From Erythrobacter donghaensis (lineage in GTDB: Bacteria > Pseudomonadota > Alphaproteobacteria > Sphingomonadales > Sphingomonadaceae), in assembly GCF_001557325.1 (NCBI RefSeq), contig NZ_LSJS01000051.1, positions 1 to 62,759 on the forward strand: DNA of 62,759 nucleotides, read 5' to 3'. The notes under the pieces were generated by a model. The model saw nothing but the letters and a program-made list of their open reading frames with translations. It searched no databases and was not told the origin of the DNA. Positions 26,943-35,864 of this stretch are shown one piece after another. The translations under genes and the position numbers were made by a program. Position 1 is the first letter of the stretch; every line of letters begins with the position of its first letter.

Positions 26943-28160
26943 ATGAAGCTTTGGCGAGGGCCGAATTGGGCGACGAATTGGGCCCGCCCGTGGGCCGCCG
27001 CAGCGCGGGCCTTGCATGGCCGCAACCTCGCGGTCGCCGGCGCCGCACTGCTGGCGAGCGCCTGCACGGTGGTGCCCAAGACCGAGGTCGTGACCGCTCC
27101 GCCCCCCGCCCCCGCGCCCGAGCCTTCGGCGACCGCGCTCCCGACCGACACCGGCCGCCACCGCATCGCGCTGCTGGTGCCGCTGACGGGCGATACCGCC
27201 CCCGTCGGCCAGGCGATCGCCGATGCGACCACCATGGCGCTGCTCGATACCGGCGCGGACAATCTGCGCATCACCACCTATGACACCTCCGAAGGGGTGA
27301 CCACCGCCGCGCGCAAGGCGATTGCGGACGGCAACAAGCTGATCCTCGGCCCGCTCACCGCCGATGCCGTCCCGCAGGTACAGGCCGCGGCGCGCCCGGC
27401 CGGGGTGCCGGTGATCGCCTTCGCCAATGACGCGAGCGTCGCGGCGGCGGACGTCTTCGTGATCGGCCACCTGCCCGAACAGTCGATCCGCCGCTCGGTC
27501 CAGTTCGCCCGCAGCCGCGGCGCGGCGCGCTTCGCGGTGCTTGCGCCCGAGGGCGATTACGGCACCCGCGCGGTCTTCTCGCTCGAGAACGCGCTGCGCG
27601 ACTACGGCGGTTCGCTGGTGCGCAAGGAGGGCTATGCCCGCGGCAACACCTCGATCGTCAGCGCCGCCGCCCGGCTGCGCGCGGCGGGCGGCTACGATAC
27701 CGTGTTGATCGCGGATTCGGCGCGGCTCGGGGTCGATGCGGCAGGCGAGCTCAACAAGTCCGCGCGCAGCCGCACCCGCATCCTCGGCACCGAGCTGTGG
27801 AGCGGCGAGGCGGCGCTTGCCCGCACGCCGTCCCTCGAAGGCGCACTGTTCTCGGCTGTGTCCGACCAGCGCTTCGGCCGCTTTGCCGACAGCTACGCGC
27901 AGCGCTTCGGCGGCCAGCCCTTCCGTGTGGCGACGCTGGGCTATGACGCGGTGCTGCTGACCTTGCGCGTCGCGCGCGAGTGGAAGGTCGGCGCGCCCTT
28001 TCCGCGCGAGCAGCTCTACGACAAGGGCGGCTTTCTCGGCGTCGACGGGGCCTTCCGCTTCGCCCGCAACGGCGTGGTCGAGCGCGCGCTCGAAGTACGC
28101 GAGGTCAAGGGCGGCGATGTCATCGCGGTCGATCCGGCACCGGCGGGCTTCGGCAAGTAA
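26943..28160 (+). CDS. LppC/LpoA-like lipoprotein, penicillin-binding protein activator family
   Basis: 405-residue protein whose N-terminal signal (about residues 20-40, AVAGAALLASAC) ends in a lipobox Cys, so it is an envelope lipoprotein. A proline/alanine-rich linker (APPPAPAPEPSA) leads to a type I periplasmic-binding fold (RHRIALLVPLTGDTAPVGQA, KLILGPLTADAVP, FAVLAPEGDYGTR). E. coli LpoA with this domain activates PBP1A. The long cationic stretch before the hydrophobic core is unusual, and an internal start is possible. It is divergent from rsmI. Confidence 0.82.
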   Translation: MKLWRGPNWATNWARPWAAAARALHGRNLAVAGAALLASACTVVPKTEVVTAPPPAPAPEPSATALPTDTGRHRIALLVPLTGDTAPVGQAIADATTMALLDTGADNLRITTYDTSEGVTTAARKAIADGNKLILGPLTADAVPQVQAAARPAGVPVIAFANDASVAAADVFVIGHLPEQSIRRSVQFARSRGAARFAVLAPEGDYGTRAVFSLENALRDYGGSLVRKEGYARGNTSIVSAAARLRAAGGYDTVLIADSARLGVDAAGELNKSARSRTRILGTELWSGEAALARTPSLEGALFSAVSDQRFGRFADSYAQRFGGQPFRVATLGYDAVLLTLRVAREWKVGAPFPREQLYDKGGFLGVDGAFRFARNGVVERALEVREVKGGDVIAVDPAPAGFGK

Positions 28161-28250
28161 TCCCAAGCCCGCACGCTGCACGGGCGAGGATGCGTATAAG
28201 CGCGGGGGGTGGCTTGTGAGGTGCGCGCGCGCCGGGGTATAGCCGCGCGC

Positions 28251-30251
28251 ATGGCCGACACCTCTCCCGACGATCTTTTCGCCAACACCCCGACTTCGAG
28301 CGGCGATTACAACGCCAGCGCCATCGAAGTGCTCGAGGGGCTCGAGCCTGTCCGGCGCCGCCCCGGCATGTATATCGGCGGCACCGATGACCGCGCTTAC
28401 CACCACCTCGCCGCCGAAGTGCTCGACAACGCGATGGACGAGGCGGTAGCGGGCCACGCGACCCGGATCGAGGTGCGGCTCGACGAAAGCAACCGCCTGT
28501 CGATCACCGACAACGGCCGCGGCATCCCGGTCGACGAGCACCCCAAGTTCCCGGGCAAGTCGACGCTGGAGGTGATCCTCTCGACGCTGCATTCGGGCGG
28601 CAAGTTCTCTGGGAAAGCCTATGCCACCAGCGGCGGCCTTCACGGTGTCGGCGTGAGCGTGGTCAACGCGCTTTCCGTCCACACCCGCGTCGAGGTCGCG
28701 CGCGAGAAGCAGCTCTATGCGCAGGAATTTTCGCGCGGGGTCACGCAAGGCGCGATCCAGAACCTCGGGCCCACGCCCAACCGGCGCGGCACGACGGTGA
28801 GCTTCGTGCCCGATCCCGAGATCTTCGGTGATCGCAGCTTCAATCCCAAGCGATTGTTCAAGCTGGCGCGCTCCAAGGCCTATCTCTTCGCGGGCGTCGA
28901 AATCCGCTGGAAATGCGCCCCCTCGCTGGCGTCGGAAGACGTCCCCGCCGAGGCCGTGTTCAAATTCCCGGGCGGCCTCGCCGATCACCTCGCGGAGCAG
29001 ATCGGCACGCGCGAATGCGTCACCGCGCAGCCCTTTGCGGGCACACAGGATTTTCCGAGCATCGACGGCATCGGTCAGGGCCGGGTCGAATGGGCACTCG
29101 CCTGGCCGCTCTACTCGGACGGTTCGACGAGCTGGTATTGCAACACCGTGCCCACCCCCGATGGCGGGACGCACGAGCAGGGCCTGCGCACCGCATTGAC
29201 CCGCGGCCTTCGTGCATTCGGCGAGCTGGTGGGCGCGAAGAAAGCCAAGGACATCACCGCCGACGATGTCATGACCGGCTGCGAGGTGATGCTCAGCGTT
29301 TTCATCCGCGATCCCCAGTTCCAGTCGCAGACCAAGGACCGACTCACTTCGCCCGAGGCCGCGCGTCTGGTCGAGAACGCGGTGCGCGACCATTTCGACC
29401 ACTTCCTCACCGACAATATGGAGCGCGGCAAGGCGCTGCTCGGCGAGGTGATGGAGCGCATGGACGAGCGCCTCAAGCGCAAGGCCGAGCGCGAGATCAA
29501 ACGCAAGACCGCGACCAACGCCAAGAAGCTGCGCCTCCCCGGCAAGCTCACCGATTGCAGCGGCGAAGGCGGGCGCGAGACCGAGCTGTTCATCGTCGAG
29601 GGCGATTCTGCGGGCGGCAGCGCCAAGCAGGCGCGCGACCGCAAATCGCAGGCGATCCTGCCGATCCGTGGCAAGATCCTCAACGTCGCCAGCGCCACCG
29701 CCGACAAGATCCGCGCCAACAGCGAAATCGCCGACCTGATCCTCGCGATGGGCTGCGGCACCCGCAAGGATTGCGACGCGGCCAACCTGCGCTACGACCG
29801 CATCATCATCATGACCGACGCCGATGTCGACGGCGCGCATATCGCGACGCTCTTGATGACGTTCTTCTTTCAGGAGATGCCCGACATCGTGCGGCGCGGC
29901 CACCTGTTCCTCGCCCAGCCCCCGCTCTATCGGCTGACGGCGGGCAAGGAGAGCCGCTACGCCCGCGACGATGCGCACCGCGCGGAGCTGGAGGCGACGG
30001 TGTTCAAGGGCAAGAAGGTGGAGGTCGCGCGCTTCAAGGGCCTTGGCGAGATGAACCCGCAGCAACTGCGCGAAACCACGATGGCGCCCGAAAGCCGCAG
30101 CCTGATCCGCATCACCCTGCCGCAGGAATTCGAACAGCGCGCAGGCGTCGCCCGGCTCGTCGACGAGCTGATGGGGCGCAACCCCGAGCACCGTTTCAAC
30201 TTCATCCAGAACCGCGCGAGCGACGTGGACCGCGACCTGATCGATGCGTGA
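28251..30251 (+). CDS. parE: DNA topoisomerase IV subunit B
   Basis: 666-residue ATPase subunit of topoisomerase IV, which decatenates daughter chromosomes. The GHKL ATPase domain shows EVLDNAMDEAVAGHA, ITDNGRGIPVDEHPK and GGLHGVGVSVVNALS. The TOPRIM domain has IVEGDSAGGSAKQARDRKSQ, and DADVDGAHIATLL follows. The motif PGKSTLEVILSTLHSGGKF and the length below 700 residues favour ParE over GyrB. The ATG at 28251 was chosen. Its 3' end overlaps the next small gene by 8 bp. parC is not in the window. Confidence 0.94.
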   Translation: MADTSPDDLFANTPTSSGDYNASAIEVLEGLEPVRRRPGMYIGGTDDRAYHHLAAEVLDNAMDEAVAGHATRIEVRLDESNRLSITDNGRGIPVDEHPKFPGKSTLEVILSTLHSGGKFSGKAYATSGGLHGVGVSVVNALSVHTRVEVAREKQLYAQEFSRGVTQGAIQNLGPTPNRRGTTVSFVPDPEIFGDRSFNPKRLFKLARSKAYLFAGVEIRWKCAPSLASEDVPAEAVFKFPGGLADHLAEQIGTRECVTAQPFAGTQDFPSIDGIGQGRVEWALAWPLYSDGSTSWYCNTVPTPDGGTHEQGLRTALTRGLRAFGELVGAKKAKDITADDVMTGCEVMLSVFIRDPQFQSQTKDRLTSPEAARLVENAVRDHFDHFLTDNMERGKALLGEVMERMDERLKRKAEREIKRKTATNAKKLRLPGKLTDCSGEGGRETELFIVEGDSAGGSAKQARDRKSQAILPIRGKILNVASATADKIRANSEIADLILAMGCGTRKDCDAANLRYDRIIIMTDADVDGAHIATLLMTFFFQEMPDIVRRGHLFLAQPPLYRLTAGKESRYARDDAHRAELEATVFKGKKVEVARFKGLGEMNPQQLRETTMAPESRSLIRITLPQEFEQRAGVARLVDELMGRNPEHRFNFIQNRASDVDRDLIDA

Positions 30252-30600
30252 CGAGGACGACGTGGCCGACATCATGGCCGGCGACCGCCGCATCGCCCGG
30301 CCCGACACCGCGCTGCCCGACTGGCACATGCCCGATGCCGCCTATCGCCCGGTGCCGATCGCCTGGTTCACCGCCGCCTTCCTGCTCCAAATGGTGGTGC
30401 TGACCTTCTTGTTCATCGTTCTGCTCGCCAAGCCAGCGTGGGTCACGATCACGCTCGCCGCTGCGGCCACCGGCGTGCTGGGTGCGTGGACCTGGGATCG
30501 GGGGATGAAGGCGGCGGGAGCCGGATGGCGGATTGCGACCGCGCTGATGCTGGCGCTGCAGCTCGGGCTTGTCTGCCTCGGCGCTGCGGCGCGCGGCTAG
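30244..30600 (+). CDS. Small inner-membrane protein of unknown function
   Basis: 118 residues with an acidic, proline-rich N-terminus (about 38 residues, DTALPDWHMPDAAYRP) and three hydrophobic segments: WFTAAFLLQMVVLTFLFIVL, VTITLAAAATGVLGAWTW and IATALMLALQLGLVCLGAAA. It starts 8 bp inside the end of parE and so is translationally coupled to it. No family is recognised. It converges with the GT87 gene, overlapping it by 4 bp. Confidence 0.6.
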   Translation: MRDEDDVADIMAGDRRIARPDTALPDWHMPDAAYRPVPIAWFTAAFLLQMVVLTFLFIVLLAKPAWVTITLAAAATGVLGAWTWDRGMKAAGAGWRIATALMLALQLGLVCLGAAARG

Positions 30601-31784
30601 GTCGGCTCGCTCCGCACCCGCCGGAACACCAGCACGAACAGCGCGGCCAGCAGCAGCGGCATGATCGGCACGCCGAGATTTATCGCCAGCGGCCGCGCGA
30701 ATGCTGCGCCTGCAAAGACCGCGGCGATGGTGATGCGCTCCCAGTCGGCAAAGCCCGTCTCCCGCGCGCGGGCGAAGAGGAAGGCCAGCGGGAAGGCCGT
30801 CAGCACCATGTCGTAATCGAGCACGAAGGGCGTTGCGAGCGGGGCTCCTGCCAGCACCAGCGCAGCAAGGCCCGGGGTGAAGGCGCGCAGCCAACCCGCC
30901 CTGACCACCGCTCCCGCCAGCGCCAGCGACACCGCCCCCTGCACCGCCATCGCCGCCGCTGCAGGCACGCCGAGGAGGCTGAGCCCGGCGAACACGCTCA
31001 CCATCTTGGCGAACCCGATATTGCCGTCCGCCGTCGCCGTGCTGGCGGTGCGGGTGATCGCGAGCCAATCGGCCCACACTTGCGGCCCGAACGCCGCTGC
31101 CGCCAGCGCCGCGAGCGCCAAAGCTGCCGCGCCCGCGCCCACAATGGTGCGCCACTGCCCGCTCGCGAGGAGTGCGAGCGGCACGAGGAGGCCGAACTGC
31201 GGCTTGATCGTCGCGAGCCCGATCAGCACGCCCGCCAGCCACGGGCGCCGCTCCACCAGCAGTAGCCCGCCCCCGAGCAGCGCCGCCACCAGGAAGGAGG
31301 TCTGCCCGTGGGTTAGCGTCACGAACACCGGCGGGAAGGCCGCGATCAGCACCAGCGCTGGGCCCTTGAGCCCGAGCGCGCGGAACCACGCCCGGATCGC
31401 CGCGAGGAACGCCGCCCCCGTTACCGCCAGCCAGGCGGCGAGCGCGGGGAAATAGGGCAGCAGGCCCAACGGCCAAACGAAGGGGAGAAAATTGGGCGGA
31501 TAGAAGAAGGCGGTGTATTCGCCCGGCATCGCATAGAATTCGCGCTGCGCCTCGACATGCGCGGCGGTGTCGTAGACGTTCGCGCCTGCCAGGAGCATCC
31601 GCCCCGAGGTCCAGAAACTGATGAAATCGGTGCCGATCAGGAAGCCGTTGGCATCCACCCCGCCTTTCTGGGTCAGCAGCAGATAGGCAAGCGCCCCCGC
31701 ATTCACCAGCGCGAGCAGCAGCAGATAGCCGCGCACCCGCCCGGGCTCGAGCCATTCTGCCTTGCGGATCACATCGCGCCCCAT
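30597..31784 (-). CDS. GT87/DUF2029 family polyprenol-sugar-dependent glycosyltransferase
   Basis: 395-residue polytopic membrane protein with about 10 transmembrane segments. An early aspartate in GTDFISFWTSGRMLLAG matches the catalytic-site region of GT-C enzymes such as mycobacterial PimE. YTAFFYPPNFLPFVWPLGLLP and LIGLATIKPQFGLLVPLALL are typical of DUF2029. It probably transfers a mannose-type sugar from a lipid carrier on the periplasmic face; the acceptor is unknown. It follows the hydrolase-OsmC gene by 67 bp on the same strand. Confidence 0.82.
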   Translation of the reverse strand: MGRDVIRKAEWLEPGRVRGYLLLLALVNAGALAYLLLTQKGGVDANGFLIGTDFISFWTSGRMLLAGANVYDTAAHVEAQREFYAMPGEYTAFFYPPNFLPFVWPLGLLPYFPALAAWLAVTGAAFLAAIRAWFRALGLKGPALVLIAAFPPVFVTLTHGQTSFLVAALLGGGLLLVERRPWLAGVLIGLATIKPQFGLLVPLALLASGQWRTIVGAGAAALALAALAAAAFGPQVWADWLAITRTASTATADGNIGFAKMVSVFAGLSLLGVPAAAAMAVQGAVSLALAGAVVRAGWLRAFTPGLAALVLAGAPLATPFVLDYDMVLTAFPLAFLFARARETGFADWERITIAAVFAGAAFARPLAINLGVPIMPLLLAALFVLVFRRVRSEPT

Positions 31785-31851
31785 GGCCTTGCGTCTGCCC
31801 CGCAGGGCCGCGCAAGTCCACCGCGCCCGCGCACAGCCTCGGGGAAAGTCG

Positions 31852-33066
31852 CTATTCGGCGGTCGCGGTATGGATATGCAGATGGCCCTCGAGCGTGCGG
31901 TGCACCGGGCACTTGTCGGCGATCGCGATGATCTTGTCGCGCTGTTCGGCGGTCAGCGCGTCGCCCAGCAGCGTGATCACCCGGTTGAGCGCCTGCACCT
32001 TCGCGCCCTCCTCGAGCATGTGCGCGCAGTCCTCGGCATGGTTGCGCTCGTGAGTGAGGTGGATGCGCGCGCCTTCGAACGCCCAGCCCTTCTGGTCGGC
32101 ATACATCTTCATCGTCATCGCCGTGCAGGTGCCGAGCGCGGCGAGCAACAGGTCGTAGGGCGTCGGCCCGCTTTCGTCCCCGCCATAGGAACGCGGCTCG
32201 TCGGCGATGAAGCGGTGGGCGGTGGTGTGAACCTCGGTACCGAACTTCCCGTGGCCGGTCTGCACCACCACGCCCTCGGCAGGCATCGGCCAGTCGGAAC
32301 GCAGCGGCAGGTAGCGCCCCGCCCAGCCCGCGATCATGGTGGCGGCGAAACTGGCGTCCTCGGCGCGGGTCAGCAAGTGATCGGCGCCCGCGAGGCTGAC
32401 GAAGCTCTTGGGGTGGAAGGCGGCCTCGAACAAGGCGGCGGCGTGCTCGATCCCGACGATGGTGTCGGTGGGCGAATGGAGGCACAGGAACGGGACCCTG
32501 AGCGTGCCGACCACCTCCAGCAGATCGACGTCACCCGCCGCATCGAGGAACGAGGCGCTGAGCGTGAACGACTGCCCCCCGATCCGGACCGGCCCCGCCC
32601 CGTCGCGCCGGATCGCGTCGTGATCGCCCTCGATCACGTGGAGCACATGCGGCACGTCGGAGGGCGCGCCGATGGTCGCGATGGCGGCGACCTTGGCCTC
32701 GCCGAGTAGCGCTGCCGCCGCTAGCACCGCCGCGCCGCCAAGGCTGTGACCCACCAGCAGCAGCGGGCCATCGAAGCGCGCGGCGAGCGCGTCGGCAGCG
32801 GCGACCAGATCGGCCATGTCGGTGGCGAAGCCTGCGCGCCCGAAATCACCCTCGCTCCCGCCGAGCCCGGTGAAGTCGAACCTGAGGCAGGCGATCCCCT
32901 GCCGCGCCAGCGCGCGTGACACGGCGACCGCGGCGCGGCTCTGCTTGGTGCAGGTGAAGCAATGCGCAAACAGCGCGGCCCCGCGCACCAGCCCGGTGGG
33001 CAGTTCGAGCGCGCCTTCGAGGGTGTGGCCCGCAGAGGTCGGGAAGGCGAGCGTTTCGGTCGGCAT
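31852..33066 (-). CDS. Fused alpha/beta-hydrolase and OsmC-family protein
   Basis: 404 residues with two domains. Residues 1-255 are a serine hydrolase with the nucleophile elbow LLVGHSLGGAAVL, a late aspartate in LHSPTDTIVGIE and histidine in GADHLL, forming a full Ser-Asp-His triad. Residues about 265-404 are an OsmC/YhfA-like peroxide-reductase domain (GPTPYDLLLAALGTCTAMTMKMY with the redox cysteine). This fusion is recurrent in alphaproteobacteria. It may hydrolyse an acyl peroxide or ester and reduce the product, but no substrate is known. Confidence 0.9.
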   Translation of the reverse strand: MPTETLAFPTSAGHTLEGALELPTGLVRGAALFAHCFTCTKQSRAAVAVSRALARQGIACLRFDFTGLGGSEGDFGRAGFATDMADLVAAADALAARFDGPLLLVGHSLGGAAVLAAAALLGEAKVAAIATIGAPSDVPHVLHVIEGDHDAIRRDGAGPVRIGGQSFTLSASFLDAAGDVDLLEVVGTLRVPFLCLHSPTDTIVGIEHAAALFEAAFHPKSFVSLAGADHLLTRAEDASFAATMIAGWAGRYLPLRSDWPMPAEGVVVQTGHGKFGTEVHTTAHRFIADEPRSYGGDESGPTPYDLLLAALGTCTAMTMKMYADQKGWAFEGARIHLTHERNHAEDCAHMLEEGAKVQALNRVITLLGDALTAEQRDKIIAIADKCPVHRTLEGHLHIHTATAE

Positions 33067-33162
33067 GATCGGTCTCCAGCGGCCAGGGCTCTGGAATTGT
33101 GGCGTAAGGCGTGCGACGTGTCACCTGCCCGCGTCCCCCCGGCGCGAGCGAGGAGAGAGCCG

Positions 33163-34467
33163 ATGAAGTCCCCTGTCTTTCACGCAATTGCCTTGGCGGT
33201 CGGCGTCATGGCGAGCTGTCCGGCCAGCGCGCAGACAGCGGCAGCGCAAGCGCAGCCCGCCGAACCGACCGCGCTTGAAGCGCGCAGCCTTCAGGTGGTG
33301 GAGCTGCTGAACGGCGAGGTACAGCCCGAGGAAATCTTCACCGCCAGCTTTCGCGCTGCGATTGCCGATGCGCAGATCAAGGCGCTGAGCGCGAACCTCA
33401 CCGGCCAATTCGGCCGCGCGCTTGAGGTCAGTCTTCTGGCCCCGCGCGAGGGTACGCGGGCCGCGCTCGAGATCCGCTTCGAGCGGGGGATTGCCAAGGG
33501 CGGGATCGCGCTCGACCCTGCGGAAAACAACCGCATCAACGAGTTGCGCTTCACCTCGGTGGATTCGCTCGCGGTGGCAGGCGACACGCCCGCGAAGATC
33601 GCCGCCGACCTCGCTGCGCTGCCGGGAAGCGTCAACGCATGGTTCGGCCCGCTCGGCGGCGCGCCATTGATCAGCCGCAATCCCGATACGCCGCTCGCGC
33701 TGGGATCGGCATTCAAGCTTTATGTCCTTGCTGCGCTGGCCGAGGATGTGAAGGCGGGCAAGCGCAAGTGGACCGACGTCGTGCCGCTCACCGAGAAGAG
33801 CTACCCCAGCGGGCAGTTGCAGACCTGGCCCAAGGGCGCGCCGGTGACGCTCCACACGCTTGCCAGCCTGGTGATCTCGATCAGCGACAACACCGCGACC
33901 GACCAGTTGATCAGGGTGTTGGGGAAGGATCGGATCCTCACGCTGATGCGTGATAGCGGGCACAGCGATCCCGCGGCCAACGATCCGTTCCTTAAAACGC
34001 GCGAGCTATTCGTGCTCAAGACCTTCGACCGGGAAACGCTCGACCAATGGCGCAAGGGCGATGCTGCCGAGCGGGCGGTGCTCGAGGTGGTGTTAGCTGC
34101 CGAAGACCCCTCGCTCGATCAGATTAACGCCGCCTTTGCGCATGGCCCCAAGGCGCTCGACATCGAATGGTTCGCCTCACCTACCGATCTTGCCCAGCTT
34201 TTCGTCCGGATGCGCAAGACCGCCGACCCCGAGGCCTTCAGGATCATGGCCATCAACCCTTCCGCGACCGATGCCATCAAGGCCAACTGGCGGTACATCG
34301 GCTTCAAGGGCGGGAGTGAACCGGGCGTGCTCAACCTCACCTGGCTGCTCACCGACAAGGAGGGGCGCGACTGGGTGCTGACCCTTGGGTGGAACAACCC
34401 TGCCGCCGTGGTCGACGAAGGCAAGCTGGAAGCCATCGCCCAGCGCATCCTGCTCCTGCCTCGCTGA
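33163..34467 (+). CDS. Exported serine hydrolase with class A beta-lactamase fold
   Basis: 434 residues. A signal peptide (residues 1-24, ending ASA-Q) is followed by an N-terminal domain of about 120 residues (LEARSLQVVELLNGEVQPEE...). The beta-lactamase fold shows the SxxK motif S182-A-F-K185, the SDN motif S241-D-N and the KGG box K382. The full set suggests an active serine acylase. Resistance function is not implied: proteins with an extra N-terminal domain like this are usually uncharacterised periplasmic hydrolases. The ATG at 33163 was chosen behind GGAGAG. Confidence 0.82.
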   Translation: MKSPVFHAIALAVGVMASCPASAQTAAAQAQPAEPTALEARSLQVVELLNGEVQPEEIFTASFRAAIADAQIKALSANLTGQFGRALEVSLLAPREGTRAALEIRFERGIAKGGIALDPAENNRINELRFTSVDSLAVAGDTPAKIAADLAALPGSVNAWFGPLGGAPLISRNPDTPLALGSAFKLYVLAALAEDVKAGKRKWTDVVPLTEKSYPSGQLQTWPKGAPVTLHTLASLVISISDNTATDQLIRVLGKDRILTLMRDSGHSDPAANDPFLKTRELFVLKTFDRETLDQWRKGDAAERAVLEVVLAAEDPSLDQINAAFAHGPKALDIEWFASPTDLAQLFVRMRKTADPEAFRIMAINPSATDAIKANWRYIGFKGGSEPGVLNLTWLLTDKEGRDWVLTLGWNNPAAVVDEGKLEAIAQRILLLPR

Positions 34468-34548
34468 TTTGCCAGCCCCCACCCCTCTTGCGCGCTGCGA
34501 CGGCCCCGCTTATCGCTTGGCGCAAATTTCAGTCTCACAGGAAAACCC

Positions 34549-35409
34549 ATGGCAGACCAGCAGCAGCGTTTCGAAGGCACCAAGTCCTACATCGCGACCG
34601 AGGACCTCAAGGTCGCGGTCAATGCCGCCGTCACTCTGCGCCGTCCGCTTCTGGTCAAGGGCGAGCCTGGCACCGGCAAGACCGTGCTGGCGCATGAAAT
34701 CTCGAAGGCGCTGGGCGCTCCGCTGATCGAGTGGAACATCAAGTCGACCACCAAGGCGCAGCAGGGTCTGTATGAATACGATGCCGTGGCCCGCCTGCGC
34801 GATGGCCAGCTCGGCGAAGAGCGCGTCCACGACATCCGCAACTACATCAAGAAAGGCAAGCTGTGGGAGGCCTTCACCTCGCCCCAGCTGCCCGTCCTGC
34901 TGATCGACGAGATCGACAAGGCCGATATCGAGTTCCCGAACGACCTCTTGCAGGAGCTCGATCGCATGAGCTTCGACGTCTACGAGACGCAGGAGCGGAT
35001 CACGGCCAAGGAACGCCCGATCGTCGTCATCACCTCGAACAACGAGAAGGAGCTACCCGACGCCTTCCTGCGCCGCTGCTTCTTCCACTACATCAAGTTC
35101 CCCGACCGCGAGACGATGCAGGACATCATCGACGTCCACTTCCCCGGCATCCAGAAGACGCTGGTCAAGAAGGCGATGGACATCTTCTACGACCTGCGCG
35201 AGGTGCCGGGGCTGAAGAAGAAGCCCTCGACCTCCGAGCTGCTCGACTGGCTCAAGCTGCTGCTCAACGAGGACATGCCGCTCGAAGTGCTGCAGGACAA
35301 GAACCCGGCCAGCGCCATCCCGCCGCTGCACGGCGCGCTTCTGAAGAACGAGCAGGATATCATGCTCTTCGAACGCCTCGCCTTCATGGCCCGGCGGAAC
35401 CCGAGCTGA
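34549..35409 (+). CDS. MoxR-family AAA+ ATPase
   Basis: 286-residue ATPase with Walker A GEPGTGKT (residues 38-45), Walker B LLIDEIDKADIEF, sensor 1 IVVITSNNEKELPDAF and arginine finger region FLRRCFFHYI. MoxR ATPases usually act with a VWA-domain partner as a chaperone pair that activates or assembles metal-cofactor enzymes. The likely partner here is the VWA/CoxE-like gene at 37402-38586, now separated by a GFA gene and an antisense chemoreceptor gene. Start ATG at 34549 follows an AGGAAAA ribosome-binding site. Confidence 0.92.
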   Translation: MADQQQRFEGTKSYIATEDLKVAVNAAVTLRRPLLVKGEPGTGKTVLAHEISKALGAPLIEWNIKSTTKAQQGLYEYDAVARLRDGQLGEERVHDIRNYIKKGKLWEAFTSPQLPVLLIDEIDKADIEFPNDLLQELDRMSFDVYETQERITAKERPIVVITSNNEKELPDAFLRRCFFHYIKFPDRETMQDIIDVHFPGIQKTLVKKAMDIFYDLREVPGLKKKPSTSELLDWLKLLLNEDMPLEVLQDKNPASAIPPLHGALLKNEQDIMLFERLAFMARRNPS

Positions 35410-35414
35410 GCAAC

Positions 35415-35864
35415 GTGGCACACGAAGGCGGCTGCTTCTGCGGCGCGGTGCGCTTCACGATCGCTGCCGAACCGCAGGGTGCGCGGATGTGTTGGTGCCG
35501 CGATTGCCAGCGGATCGCCAGCGGTTCGGCGACGGTCAACGTTCTGTTCGACGAGGATGCCGTCACCTACACCGGCGAGATGACCCGCATCACCCGCGTC
35601 GCCGAAAGCGGCAACACGGTCGAGCGGGGGTTCTGCTCGGTGTGCGGCTCGCAGATGTACAGCCGTACCACGCAAGGCCCGAAGCTGCCGATGCGGGTGC
35701 GCGCGGGCACGCTCGACGATCCGGAGATCTGTCCGCCAACCATGATCATCTGGGGCAGGAGCGCGCCAAGCTGGGCGCCTTTCCCTCCCGGCATGCCGGT
35801 GCTTGAGGCGGGGCCCGGTTCGGCGGAACTCGTGCCCCCCCGGTTGCCTCAGTCGAAGCTGTAG
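35415..35864 (+). CDS. GFA-family (glutathione-dependent formaldehyde-activating-like) protein
   Basis: 149 residues from a GTG at 35415, 5 bp after the MoxR gene, so both are probably on one transcript. The zinc-binding cysteine pattern is complete: [18 protein letters not shown] and CSVCGSQ. Members are Mss4-like beta folds; formaldehyde-glutathione condensation was claimed for one member, but most have unknown roles. Its last 16 bases overlap the convergent chemoreceptor gene. Confidence 0.85.
   Translation: MAHEGGCFCGAVRFTIAAEPQGARMCWCRDCQRIASGSATVNVLFDEDAVTYTGEMTRITRVAESGNTVERGFCSVCGSQMYSRTTQGPKLPMRVRAGTLDDPEICPPTMIIWGRSAPSWAPFPPGMPVLEAGPGSAELVPPRLPQSKL

Noticed and set aside
28161..28250. 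Terminator between the LppC-like gene and parE
   Set aside because: Only a 5-bp GCCCG/CGGGC stem without U-run is seen, too weak to call.
26901..30329. Open frame of 1142 codons antisense to the LppC-like and parE genes
   Set aside because: It runs opposite clear genes, has no family motif and is Arg/Ala/Gly-rich; long antisense frames are expected in DNA of this GC content.
33163..34467. Antibiotic-resistance beta-lactamase
   Set aside because: Although SxxK, SDN and KGG are present, the extra N-terminal domain and chromosomal core context fit an uncharacterised periplasmic hydrolase better.
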